Below are positions 11,291-22,189 of a stretch of 64,000 bases of DNA, one piece after another. Numbering within the stretch: the first letter of the stretch is position 1; each line of letters opens with the position of its first letter. Below the pieces are notes generated by a model. It saw only the letters and a program-made list of their open reading frames with translations, ran no database searches and was not told the origin of the DNA. Origin of the DNA: Macrosoma leucophasiata (taxonomy: Eukaryota; Arthropoda; Insecta; Lepidoptera; Hedylidae); assembly GCA_036365455.1 (NCBI GenBank), contig JAWQUS010000032.1:13214001-13278000 (forward strand). Reading direction: 5' to 3'. The translations under genes were made by a program, and so were the position numbers.

Positions 11291-11659
11291 AATATCCTTA
11301 GAATTCTTTGCCCTAATGTCTTATAAAAAGTGTGAAGACGAAAATTGATAGTTTTCATGACTCTAGAGATAAAAAAGTAATCTTATTATATCAGCGAAAA
11401 TTTTGAGAATTTATAGAAATAAGCACCCTAATCCTGTCACATTTATTTATGTAATATGGATTAATCCCACTTAGACATGTAAGCAAACAAAACCAAGTAA
11501 TCATTTGAAGGATATGTTTTCCATTGAGGTTATCTCTGGTGAAAACAATTGATAAACATAAGCAAAAACTCTTAAAAATAAGACAAATGAATGGGATGGT
11601 CACACGGATAAAATCTATAATTCTGTCCAATCCCTCAATCTCTCCTAAACATAAAAAAA

Positions 11660-11967
11660 ACTTCACGCCTGTAATACCCGAAGGGGTAGGCAGAGGTAAA
11701 TGCATGTATTCAAGCATACATGCAAACACCCACGACACGCCGGTTACGTTTTGGCCCATGTAACAGGTGGCGAACCTGTTGCCATCTCCGAGCACATTAC
11801 CAAACTCCGAGGTACTGGGAAATTACCCGAAAATGGAAAAATCCCAATAGAACCAGAGATAAAGGATTTAAAACCGTTATCTCTGATAGTCCCCGACCCG
11901 GGAATCGAACCCAGGACCCCCAGCGCAGTAGTAGTGGCCTGCTACCACTACGCTACTGAGGCAGTTG
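11660..11967 (-). mobile_element. tRNA-derived SINE, family T
   Basis: Complete copy on the minus strand. The head is ctgcctcagtagcgtagtgg, with B box GGTTCGATTCC. Confidence 0.82.
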
Positions 11968-12384
11968 AAAACTCCTAAACATACTAAACATATAACCAAA
12001 CAAAACAAAGTAAAAATTCCAATGATAAATTATGATAAGTTTTCCAATGCGGTCACCTCTGGTGAACAAAAAAAAATTTAATAGTTCTGAAAAAAAAAGA
12101 AATGTCACATTACGAGTACTTAATGATATATTATGATAATCGTAAACCGTCACGTGTTTTATAAAATTACATATGACTTTCCCCTATCGACCACAGTAAG
12201 TGGACATGCCGTGTACTAATGTGTAATCAAGGGAGTCAATATTTACTTGTATCGTATGATCATAGGTAACAGATGTGAAGGACTTTAGATGTGTTTCCGC
12301 TGTTTTGTATATAGATAATATTTACTGATAGGTACCTATCTAGCGAGAAGATTTAAATTACCGTCATGCGTGTAGCTTTTTTTT

Positions 12385-12470
12385 TAATGTAATGGAAGTG
12401 GCAATCAAGCATGCAGTTCACATTGATGTTAAGTGATGACTGCAGCCTATAAATCTGAAAGCATCCGATC
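12385..12470 (-). repeat. family A repeat, 3' fragment
   Basis: The minus strand ends in acattaaaaaaaaa. Tract gcatgcagttcacattgat matches family A. Confidence 0.6.
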
Positions 12471-12598
12471 TGCGAGGCGACGCCGCCCATGGTTCCATTA
12501 TACTTTTTAATAATTTCTGGCGTTCTTACCTTCTCGTATCTCTTATCTTTCTTCGACTAGTGCTCACATTCATCTACACTTCGATCATAGCACTACGA

Positions 12599-12891
12599 TT
12601 TTACTAGTGGCAGTGTTCCAGTGCAGGAGCTTGAGCGCGTAGACCGCACCGCATTACCTAATTTATCTGCCGCTAAATGGTACTGTTCAGCACTATTGTG
12701 TTTCGGTTAGATGGTTAGATGTATGGCCCTGTAATAACTATCACAAAGACATAACAACATAGGTCTCAGGAGCGGCAACGCATCTGCATTTTCACCTCTG
12801 GTTTTGATGTAGATATTTATAGGCTGCAGTCATCACTTAACATTAATGTGAGCTGCATGCTTGTTTGTCACCTTCCTTACATAAAAAAAAA
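12599..12891 (+). repeat. family A repeat, full length
   Basis: tactagtggcagtg at the start, gccgctaaatggtactgttc, then ctgcagtcatcacttaac and the tail cttacataaaaaaaa. Confidence 0.7.
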
Positions 12892-13015
12892 CGAAATCAA
12901 TAGAACTGGTTTGTTATCAAGTCACATCGTGATAGTCAATTTACGATCTTCTCTGACTTTAACTTGATTGCTTCCTTGCTCATAATAGTTTTTTGGTACT
13001 TTATTTTTAATTATT

Positions 13016-13552
13016 CAGAATCAGAATCAGAAACTCATTTATTCATTTAGGGTGACAGGCACCTCTTATGACACGTCAAAAACAAACAAAATAAATTAAA
13101 GCGAATAACAATTGATATACATGTCAAACAAGATAAAAAATATATGTAAAGTCAAGAATATCACTAAGATAAAACTAAATGTCATAAACTAATGTAAAAA
13201 GTATATCAGTAAAATGTCTCTTTTCCCCTTTACAAACTGATAACAAAGAGTAAAAAGAAAAGAAAAAGAGTCATTCTTTGTCATTCACCGGCAAAGTTCC
13301 AAAGGCCAATATGATCTGAGAAAAACTTGCCGGAAAAAACTCAGTCGGCTCTTTTAAAAATATCTCTTAGGCATATTTTTACAATTTTCCATAATTTAAA
13401 CAAGCTTAAAATTAACAATATAATATCAACATTACACTTTGATTATTACATTTAACACCTTTGTGGAGCTAGATCAGCATTTAGCCAAACATTTCTATCC
13501 TTGAGATAGTCCTCGAGTTTATAGTAAGCCTTTTTACATAGAGTGCGTTTAA
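13016..13552 (-). mobile_element. LINE 3' end (family L)
   Basis: The minus strand matches 60430-60955 over about 530 bases. It starts in a coding tail (13452-13547: LCKKAYYKLEDYLKDRNVWL) and ends in a hexamer tail (ttctga)n. The tail style suits a non-LTR retrotransposon; the clade is uncertain. Confidence 0.7.
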
Positions 13553-13794
13553 TTAATTTTTTTATTTGCATATTTGCATTGTTATACTAGTTCTAGGTTT
13601 CGCTATCTCTTCGATTTTATTTTCGCCGAATAAACTCCGTATGTTATTTGAAATCATCTCCAGAATAATCAAACTCGGTGCCTGTTAAGACCCCGATGAC
13701 ATCAGCTTCCCTAAGTTCTAAAATCAAAAGAAAAATGTACTATGTACTATATAAAGTACAGGAGGACACAGATACAAAAAAAAATATAAATGAA

Positions 13795-13855
13795 TTCTGT
13801 TGTACTTTATATAGTACATAGCAATGAAACGCAACGTTTCATTGCTATGTACTAC
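13795..13855. repeat. 18-bp perfect hairpin
   Basis: gtacatagcaatgaaacg and its reverse complement are separated by about three bases. It is nested in a looser AT-rich inverted repeat that begins near 13735. Confidence 0.7.
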
Positions 13856-14256
13856 GTTGACAATGACGACAGCAATTAAGGCGGTCACACCCCTGAAGTA
13901 TTTATTATTATTCTCAAGGAAGTTACAATATTTCGGAACACCACGCCTATTAACAACCAATTTTAAAGTCTAAATAACTCGTTATCTATAAAATTCCCGT
14001 TAAAATTGATCCATTCGGTACCGCAATTAGATCACATGTAACTAACTATAACTGCGAACCCGTATGAGGTGAATGCACTTAACCGCAAGCTGGTGCAACA
14101 ACGGTATATGGACACTGTTTCAGTAAGGAAATGATGTTTATAGGCGTCCAGTAGACGATTGGTTTTGTTGTCACTTTTACCACTGTGCCGGCAGTGACTG
14201 ACGGATAACCTACCATCTTTTTTAATGGACTTACGTATAGTAAGTTATAGTATAGT

Positions 14257-14548
14257 TTTTACTGCTGGTAGAGCTTTAGTGACAGAGCTCGCGGGCGTAG
14301 GCACCACCGCATTACCTAATGTACTTGCCGCTAAATGGTAGTGTTTAGCACTATGGTGTTCCAGTTAGGTGATAATGTACGGCCCTGTAATTTCCGGCAC
14401 AGAGGCATAACACCTTAGGCCTCAGGAGTGGTAACGCATCTACATTTTGACCTTGGCCTTTGTGTGGGTGTCTATAGGCTGCAGTCATCACTTAACATCA
14501 ATGTGAACTGCAAGCTTGTTTGCCACATGCATTACATAAAAAAAAAAT
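14257..14548 (+). repeat. family A repeat, full length
   Basis: gacagagctcgcgggcgtag, cttgccgctaaatggtagtg, gtaatttccggcacagaggc and the tail cattacataaaaaaaaaa. Confidence 0.78.
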
Positions 14549-14655
14549 ATCCAAAAAGAAATATTGCTCATCGACCTTAGGAAGATACTTCGGATAATTT
14601 CGGGTCTGTAGAGCATTATCTCTTTCGTACCGACATTTGTCGACCAATTTGATTA

Positions 14656-14938
14656 ATATAATAATAATAATAACGGCAATCCTTGATACGTCCCACTGCT
14701 GGGCACGATTCTCTCCCCATATTGGGAGGAGGCCTGGAGCTTACTCCACCACGCTGCTCCATCAATGCGAGTTGGTGGAGATAAGGGTTAGTGGCCAACC
14801 TGCTGTCGGATGTTTTCAAACCGCCCTTATGGCCTCCAACAAGGCTTAACGACTGCTATCTATCGATAGCAACCGGGACCGACAGCTTAACGTACCCTCC
14901 GAAACGTGCATTTTAATTTGCCCCAAGCGGTCACCCAT
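14656..14938 (-). mobile_element. 5S-like SINE, 5'-truncated
   Basis: The minus strand matches 34760-35022, including the atctatcgatagcaacc tract. The 5S-like head is missing. Its 3' end carries an (ATT)n tract (14656-14675 as taataat). Confidence 0.7.
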
Positions 14939-15329
14939 TTTACCCACCGCCACAGAACAGAAAGGTACAGAAGTCAATCTACATTTGTGTTGTTGTACAT
15001 GTTTTGTGCAAAAGATGGAGGCAGCAACAAAAAAGAAGTTATTGTAAAAATAATCGTTCAGTCGACGGTTGTTTGAATTCAATATTTAACTGCGAATTCT
15101 CATGTTTTTAGCTACCAATTGTTTCAGAGAGGTACCTAAGTCGGTAGGTATTTGCTGCTGAACAGAGCGATACCTACCCAATAAAAGTCGATATTTTTGG
15201 TGATTAAGGCCAGAATATTTTGCATTGCGCTATATAAGCTCCATTTAGATAACAGTTTCCTATTTTGCATCAGTATAAATGAACCTGATTAAATTACTTA
15301 CTTTAATATTAATTCGTGGGGAAGGATTT

Positions 15330-15425
15330 TAGAGTTCCGTAGCCAAGTGGCAGAAAACGGAACCCTTATAGATTCGTCATGTCTCTCTGTCCGTTCGTAC
15401 GCTCTGCAGGTATGTCACAGCCACT
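15330..15425 (+). repeat. fragment of ttccgtag/ccatgtc repeat
   Basis: agagttccgtagccaa and acccttatagatt are shared with longer copies at 25050, 18945, 41500 and 45155. Confidence 0.5.
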
Positions 15426-15897
15426 TTATTTCGAAACTATTAAGACTTCATACCTACCTAGTTGCAACTTGGTAGGTAAGTAGGTGTAAAAAAAGAAATA
15501 AAGAAATAATTTAAAAAACCCGGTATTAAATACCTGTATTTAAAAAAATATTAAAAATTAACAAATTTATAAAAATGCAAATATACTTTTTACTTATTTT
15601 ATATTACTCCTGTTTCATTCACAACAATAAATTAAATAAATAAATTCGAGTGCCACTATCACGGTAGATTTTTGTGCGTAAGCCAATGTTAGCAACCCTA
15701 GCGCGAACGCCCAGCTTAGGCATAAAAAGAGAAGTACATTCACGAGATTGACTTCTGTACCTTTCTGTTCTTTGCCACCGCCACACCGCGGACACTCAGC
15801 CAAAATTCCATACAAACGCATAATTTGGTTTCTATTACACAGACATCAATCAGTGACGTGTATATACACACGCACCTGTGTGCGTAGTAGTGCAAAA

Positions 15898-16157
15898 TAC
15901 ATAGAGCAACACCGGAGGGGAGAAGCTATATGCAGGCTTTCCCTTCTGTCAAAGTACAAGCCCAAATGGGCCTATACCTGTCGCCTAGATGTTTAAATGT
16001 GTGCGTGGAATTGTTTCAGTATTTTGTTAAAGTCAAGGTGTGAGTTTCATAGTGTGTGTCACACGCAAAAAATGGCAGGCTGTTTTGCATCGGTAATACA
16101 CGCTATGGCTACTTCCCTCCGGTCCGCCGCGACCGGTGGGCCGCGTTGCTCTATGAC
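15898..16157. mobile_element. MITE with catagagcaac inverted ends
   Basis: catagagcaacaccgg at the left and ggccgcgttgctctatg at the right are inverted. The interior holds ttcccttctgtcaaagtac. About 260 bases, noncoding. Confidence 0.7.
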
Positions 16158-16521
16158 AAAATACCAACCGTCGCCCATAAGAGGGGAAGGGGTTCAGTGA
16201 TGCGGGAAAATCGGGCGGGACGTCGAAGTATCCATTCTATACGTAGTATTATTACCACAGACCAATCAGATTATTACATATTCTCTGCCACCTCGCTTAA
16301 CGGAGTAGATCGCTTCCGATCTACATCAGCCGGCAAGTTTTGACCAATACCGGACTATCAGTGCTTATGTAGGCAGTGTGCAGTATAGATAACGCACTAC
16401 GAAGTCGAAACTAGCCTATTCTCTCTTTCGTAAGCTCGATCTGCAATATTTCTTGCTGGGTACTGTAGGTGTCTTGTCTGGAGACGGCACTAGTCTAGTA
16501 TCCGGAAATTAGTGCCCAAGG

Positions 16522-16690
16522 GAGAAGTCTAAGGGTGAGATTCACAGACCGTACTACGACTTTACTTTGAGCAAAGTATGCTTAGAACTGTCAGAAATGT
16601 ATGGGTTTGACAGTTCGAAGCGTACTTTGCTCGAAAGTAAAGTCGTATCGAAAGTATAGTCGTAGTGCGGTCTGTGAATCTCGCCCTAAG
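16522..16690. mobile_element. MITE with agggtgagattcacagac ends
   Basis: The left end agggtgagattcacagaccg is inverted at the right (cggtctgtgaatctcgccct). Inverted arms continue through the cgactttac tracts for about 60 bases. A relative of this end occurs in both arms of the large palindrome (near 29095 and 30690). Confidence 0.75.
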
Positions 16691-16856
16691 GCTCCTTTCA
16701 TTCTGCAGCGTGTCGCCGGTTGCGTGTGGCGAGACCGGCGACGCTACCAGCAAGCACGCGGCACAATGAAAGCCACTGTGGAGCTTCATACAAATTGCCA
16801 GGTCGCGCGCGTAGGTACGCGACCGGCGACACGCTGCAGAATGAAAGTAGCCTTAA
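16687..16856. mobile_element. GC-rich MITE abutting the previous one
   Basis: ctttcattctgcagcgtgtc and ccggttgcgt at the left are inverted at the right (acgcgaccgg then gacacgctgcagaatgaaag). It directly follows the previous MITE. Confidence 0.75.
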
Positions 16857-16947
16857 GTGTCCGTTCTGCGGCTTAAGGCGTGGAATGGGAGGGGCAGGCT
16901 TATGCGAGGTATGTGACATCAGAAATCGGTCGGACGGGAAAAATGGT

Positions 16948-17035
16948 GCTGAATACTACAAATTGACGGTAGATAGATTTGGTAATGCGGTGGTGCCTAC
17001 GTACTCGAGATCCTTCACTGGAAGTTACTATTAAA
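16948..17035 (-). repeat. family A fragment
   Basis: ggtaatgcggtggtgcctac and ttcactgga match the 5' part of family A. Confidence 0.5.
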
Positions 17036-17039
17036 AATG

Positions 17040-18285
17040 TTATACTTCTAAAGACGTGTGTAATAATTTACACCCAAAAATAATGGAATTTAGATGAAGA
17101 AATGAATCATTTGTAAACTTCTCATTATAATGCTAAATACATTGCAAATTGAGAAAAAATGTGTTAAAAAAACACTGACTCCCACGAATTTGCTATCATG
17201 GATCTTGTATTAGATGTCCTTGTGGTAAATTATTGTTTCACAAGTTTTGGCAAAGTTGCTAATGCAGATTTGGTGTTTGCTCATGCATGGATTCGTCTGT
17301 GAAAGAAGGTTCTATAAGAATCTGGTGAGTTGTATACATTTCTAAATAAAACGTTCATGTGGAATACGCTTGTTGGGACTTGTCGGAATTTCCTTAACTT
17401 TACAAGTTGCTTACAATGTGACCATTATTTTCCCCATGATATCGTTTTATTCGAAGTCGTTTCCAAAATTTTATTTTAAATTTGTTTACCTGGCTGTACT
17501 TTGTATGAGCGTGCGAGTTTTGACGACAGAAATATTATGTAAATTCGAAAGATGCCAACTCGCCCAATCGGGCAAGTCTTTGTCGGGCGAGATGATGAAT
17601 AACCCGTCAGTTCAATGGGAGTATTTTTTTTTGTAAAATAGTTCTAATTCTTAGAAGTTGTTTTCAATGTTTGCTTGATAAATAACTCAAAATTCAACAA
17701 GGATGACACTGTCCTCATTCTTCAGGACTGAACTTAGCTAATTTTGAAAAAAAAGGGTAGAATGCTGAAGATGTAGAAAACGCGGAAAAACACAATGATA
17801 CATGTATTATTGTGTTTTTGTATTATTTTTATTTTTTATTTTATAGTTGGTTGCAATAAATATTTTGTTTGACATCAAGCTTTTATTTCATGTCGAGCTT
17901 AGGTCACTCCCATTACCTTGTTTTCCCCTAACACTAGACTAGTGCTAGTTAGAACAGAACAAGTGTTGTCAATAATTAAAACAAAATTAATTTCGCCTTG
18001 AATTAAATAGTCCAAGTAAATCAAGACCAAAATCTGCCGTGACCGTAATTAAAGTATAAAAAATATAAAATGTATTTTATTCAAAAAAGTTCTACTTCCG
18101 TATGTATGGCTACGTTCTCAAAAGTCAGTAAAGACCTCAATGTCCTCAAAACATAAGTAATCACATTCATTATTGGTATAATTAGTAACAAATAAACATT
18201 CAGTTTCCGTATGAATCCGGAAAAGTAACCGATTTAATTAACCTACTTATTAACAATTTATAATAATATAAAATATGTACTACCT
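17040..18285. other. intergenic AT-rich DNA
   Basis: One hydrophobic open frame (17370-17636) has no recognisable family motif and no splice context. Nothing else seen. Confidence 0.4.
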
Positions 18286-18287
18286 AT

Positions 18288-18661
18288 TAATAATAATAAT
18301 AATAATGGCAACCCATTATACGTCCCACTGCTGGGCACGAGTCTCTCCCCTTTTTTTTTTGGGGGGAGGCCTGGAGCTTACTCCACCACGCTGCTCCAAT
18401 GCGGATTGGTGGAGGTGGGGTTAGTGGCCAACCCGCTGTCGGATGTTTTCAAACCGCCCATAAGGCCTCCGACAAGGTTTAACGACTGCTATCTATCGAT
18501 AGCAACCGGGACCGACGGCTTAGCGTGCCCTCCGAAGCACGGAAACGCGCATTTAATTTGCCACTATCGGTCACCCATCACACTACCCGATCGCGCCCGT
18601 AGTGCTTAACCGAGCAGATCGCTTACGATCTACACCAGCCGCTGGGCCATGCGCGCTTCAC
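18288..18661 (-). mobile_element. 5S-like SINE, full length
   Basis: The minus strand starts gaagcgcgcatggcccag, then ggttaagcactacgggcg and gatgggtgacc, and ends in an (ATT)n tail (18288-18306). The head resembles the 3' half of 5S rRNA, including the box C-like segment. Confidence 0.8.
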
Positions 18662-18944
18662 TACCTATTAATATAGTCTAATTATTTTACAATGTCATTC
18701 AATTATGAATTAGTGTATTATGTTGTTAAATTAAAAAAAAAAAAAAAAACAGTTTGGCATCCTAATTGCCATAAGGCACCAACAGAATACCACCGCTGGG
18801 TGATCCAGGACATGAACTGAATTGGGGACCTATTTGGACGCTATTCATAATTATATTCTTTTGGGTATCGTAAATAAAGGATTATTTTTGTATAAAAAAA
18901 TTATACAAAAATGATTCTTTTCTTCTGCTTCTGAAAAATAGGCG

Positions 18945-19640
18945 AAAAACGACCATTTCTCCCCTTTATCTCCGAAAGTACTAACTCAAAATTTTTTGGT
19001 ATCTACTTGCCCTTTGAAGACCCGTGTATGAGGATATCCTAAAAAAAAAATCGGTCAAATGTAAGAGATGTAATGAAAAAAATAAATAAATATTTTCGAT
19101 GGACTTGTTCGAAATTTTCGTGTAAAATACATTTGGTCGACTATAACTCGTAAATTTGCGAGGCCAACTTTAGTGTGATAGTTTTCCTTTTAATTTCGTT
19201 ATATGTAGCTACTATCACCGTAACGTTTGAATTTCTAACAACAACCGTTTAGTCTGTAGGAGGGGGGGGGGACACTTGAGTCTAACGAAAATTTGCACTT
19301 TAAAGCTTAATAAGTCACGAACAGTTAACTACATCGAAAAATGATGTTCGCAAACCAATAATATTTTTAAAAGACCTATCCAACGATACCTTACACTATA
19401 TGAAAATCAAAAATTAAAAGAAATATTTGCGCGTTACAAAGTCCCCTTTGTTACCCTAAAAAAAATTTTTTTCTTGTTTTTATTCTACCACTTTGTCGGC
19501 GTGATTAAGATGTATACTTGTGCCAAATTTCAAGTCTCTAGTACTAATAGTTTTTGCACTAAGCCGCGGACCGATAGACAGACAGACAGACGGACATGGC
19601 GAAACTATAAGGGTTCCTTGTTTACAACGGAACTCTAAAA
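18945..19640 (-). repeat. long ttccgtag-family repeat
   Basis: The minus strand holds gttccgttg-type start, cttatagtttcgccatgtcc, a (gtct)n tract and gtatacatcttaatcac. It is shared with 25050-25625, 41500-42065 and 45155-45455. Unclassified; probably the untranslated end of a larger element. Confidence 0.65.
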
Positions 19641-19644
19641 ATAT

Positions 19645-21525
19645 AGGAACCCAGTTTGCAGGTTAATTTTTTTAATAAATTAGCTGTAATATTAAAATAA
19701 ATATTTTTTTTAAATTACAAAAAAATAAGATAGGTATCTTAGCATAATTGTTATTGATTAATTGCTTGTGCAATTGGATTCCTATACATAGATAAGTTTT
19801 GCAAACTCATAAAAAGTCCTGCGTTTTCAATTTTCACATTTACTATTTAATGGGGATTTCACAACTCCAAACCAGTAGGTATTGACGACGACATTTTAAA
19901 ATGTTTTGATTTAACATGGATTTAACCAGTAAAGTTCACAACTCCAAACTTAGTCAATCATCATATTATTTTTTATTGAAAAACTATTAGTTTTTGAGTA
20001 AGTAGTTGTTTCAAAAACAATATCATATTTTTCCAACACTATTTGTAATAAGTGTAATGAAAAACTATACCTCATCCCTATTTTATAAAGTATTAAAAAT
20101 GATTATAAATATATAAAAATGACAAAATATGAGGCTTATAGATTACGATTCAAATGAAAGACAATCCGCATGAAAGTATTTTTTTTTTAATTTAGATGAT
20201 TTGTGCATTTAATCAATGTCAATATAGTGAATGACCAAATGGATTAAAAATCAGTATCAAAAATTGAAGAACAATATTAATTATAAAGAATACATTGTGG
20301 GTTGCGTTTGCAAATCCAATAGATAGGTACCTGTACCTAGTATTGGCCAAGAAACTTGTAACGAATGTAGCTTCAATTTTGAAATTTGACCTCCACGTTT
20401 TGTAGCACATAGAAGTAAACACAGCCTTTATTGTACTAAAGAACTGCATTAAGACTGTTTGCGTTGCCAAATGATAGGTAGGTGATGACAGGTACCAACT
20501 ATTATACCACCAAAATATTAAAAATACTTAATTTAATCAATGCTTATACTACGATGTTTTTTATGTCAAAGGAATGACAGACAAGCAGACGGGCCTCTTG
20601 ATGGAAAGTGGTCACCGTTGCCTATGAACATTTGCAACACCAGGGGAGTTGCCAACGTGCTGCCAGGACTCTTTTGACGTCATTTTTTCGATGATGGGAT
20701 TCACTTGTTTTTTTTTGTATGGCAAAGGCTTAACATTGTAATTTACTATATGGCGATACAGAGGGGGCAGTTTGGCTATACGGGATGGGCGGGTTGGCTG
20801 TAGGGGGAGCATTTTAGAACCTGTACTTATGGCACATATCAGTATTTGCTGTATATTACGCCATTTTTTATCTCTGGCGAATGGGAATGCTCACCCCTAG
20901 CTGTTTCGGAGACCTTCGTATTCCCTTACGGGATATTTTATTATAACTTTTTTTGGAGATCTTCGATAATACACATCTTGATAAATTTAGCAAAGATTCA
21001 TAATTATTTATTTTAGTGAACGTTTTTGAAAAATAGTGATAAACTTAAAAAAAAAATTGAATTGTTTTTTTAATATCTTAATTTATTTTTTGGCTTTAGG
21101 CTTTTGTCCATTGGAGGATATTTCAGCCCCATCATAATATCCAAATCGATAATACAATATATATGTGTACCTAACACATAATCATGGAGAAAGAATAGTT
21201 TTACTAAATCCTGTAGATTACTCATCAAAATATTAACGCATGTTTCATGTAGAATAATTAACTGTATACGAGTACTTTGTCGAAAGTTCCTTTCTCTATG
21301 TGTAATTTACTTATGATTGTTTGAGTTTAGTGTACGACTTTCAGGCGGTAGAGGGAAAAGATGAGATAACCTATGTACCTATAATATTTATATGAAACAT
21401 GTAAACATCATACATAGTTTTAAAATATTTAAATTTTTACATCTACCCTATGTTAAGGTATGTGATTTTTTAAAAACCAACCTAGTTTACGTTATATATT
21501 TGCGGGTATGTTTGTTATATTATAT
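19645..21525. other. intergenic AT-rich DNA with a repeat scrap
   Basis: 20575-20830 holds a repeat related to 26180-26280 (gatggaaa-tggtca, gttgc-aac tracts). No genes seen. Confidence 0.4.
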
Positions 21526-21526
21526 A

Positions 21527-21657
21527 TTTTTTTAACTAAATATTTTTAACACAAAAAATATAAAATTAATAACTTACAAAAATATCTTTAACTAATATTT
21601 TTTAACTAAATATTTTTAACACAAAAAATATAAAATTAATAACTTACAAAAATATCA
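21527..21657. repeat. 70-base tandem duplication
   Basis: tttaactaaatatttttaac starts at 21531 and again at 21601. The 58 bases after each start are identical. Confidence 0.9.
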
Positions 21658-22189
21658 GCCTTCGGCCAAAGGTTTTCCAAACAAAATTAAAAAAAAACAA
21701 TAATTACATTTAGTTTTAAGAAATCTAGAACACGTGCGCCAACCGTTGACGCTCAGCTGTTACTGACCTCGACTCGCCTCTCTCTGTGGGTTGTTGAGAA
21801 ATGTTGCACTTTATCGCGCTGACCCCATGCTTCCTTCACATACAGTCTCGACTTGAACACTAACTTGTACCAGTTAGTTAGGTAGGTGGGTTTTGTAAAT
21901 AAAAAAACTTTAAAAACAAAAAAAAATTTCGTATGTCTATAAATATTGACAACATTCTAAAATTTAACCGGACATGGTGGCAGTTAAAATTCAATTAATT
22001 CGTAATTAAGCAGTGCGTATGTGCATAGAAGTTATAGCTTTAAACGGCCTCTGAAATGCGTCATACACTCAATTTGTCTGTTTTGTCAATGTCCTGCACG
22101 CGACCCTTTTACGAGCATCAATATCCGATGCAATTATTTTAAAATTTTAAAAAGCCAATTATTAGCCAGTAAGTAGTAATTCATTCACA

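Noticed and set aside
14846..15821. Two frames (14846-15082 and 15615-15821) as gene exons
   Set aside because: They share an inverted gaacagaaaggtacagaagt tract, so they look like ends of an old repeat; no domain or splice logic.
17370..17636. Hydrophobic frame that might be a chemoreceptor exon
   Set aside because: No conserved receptor motif, no clear splice sites or neighbouring exons.
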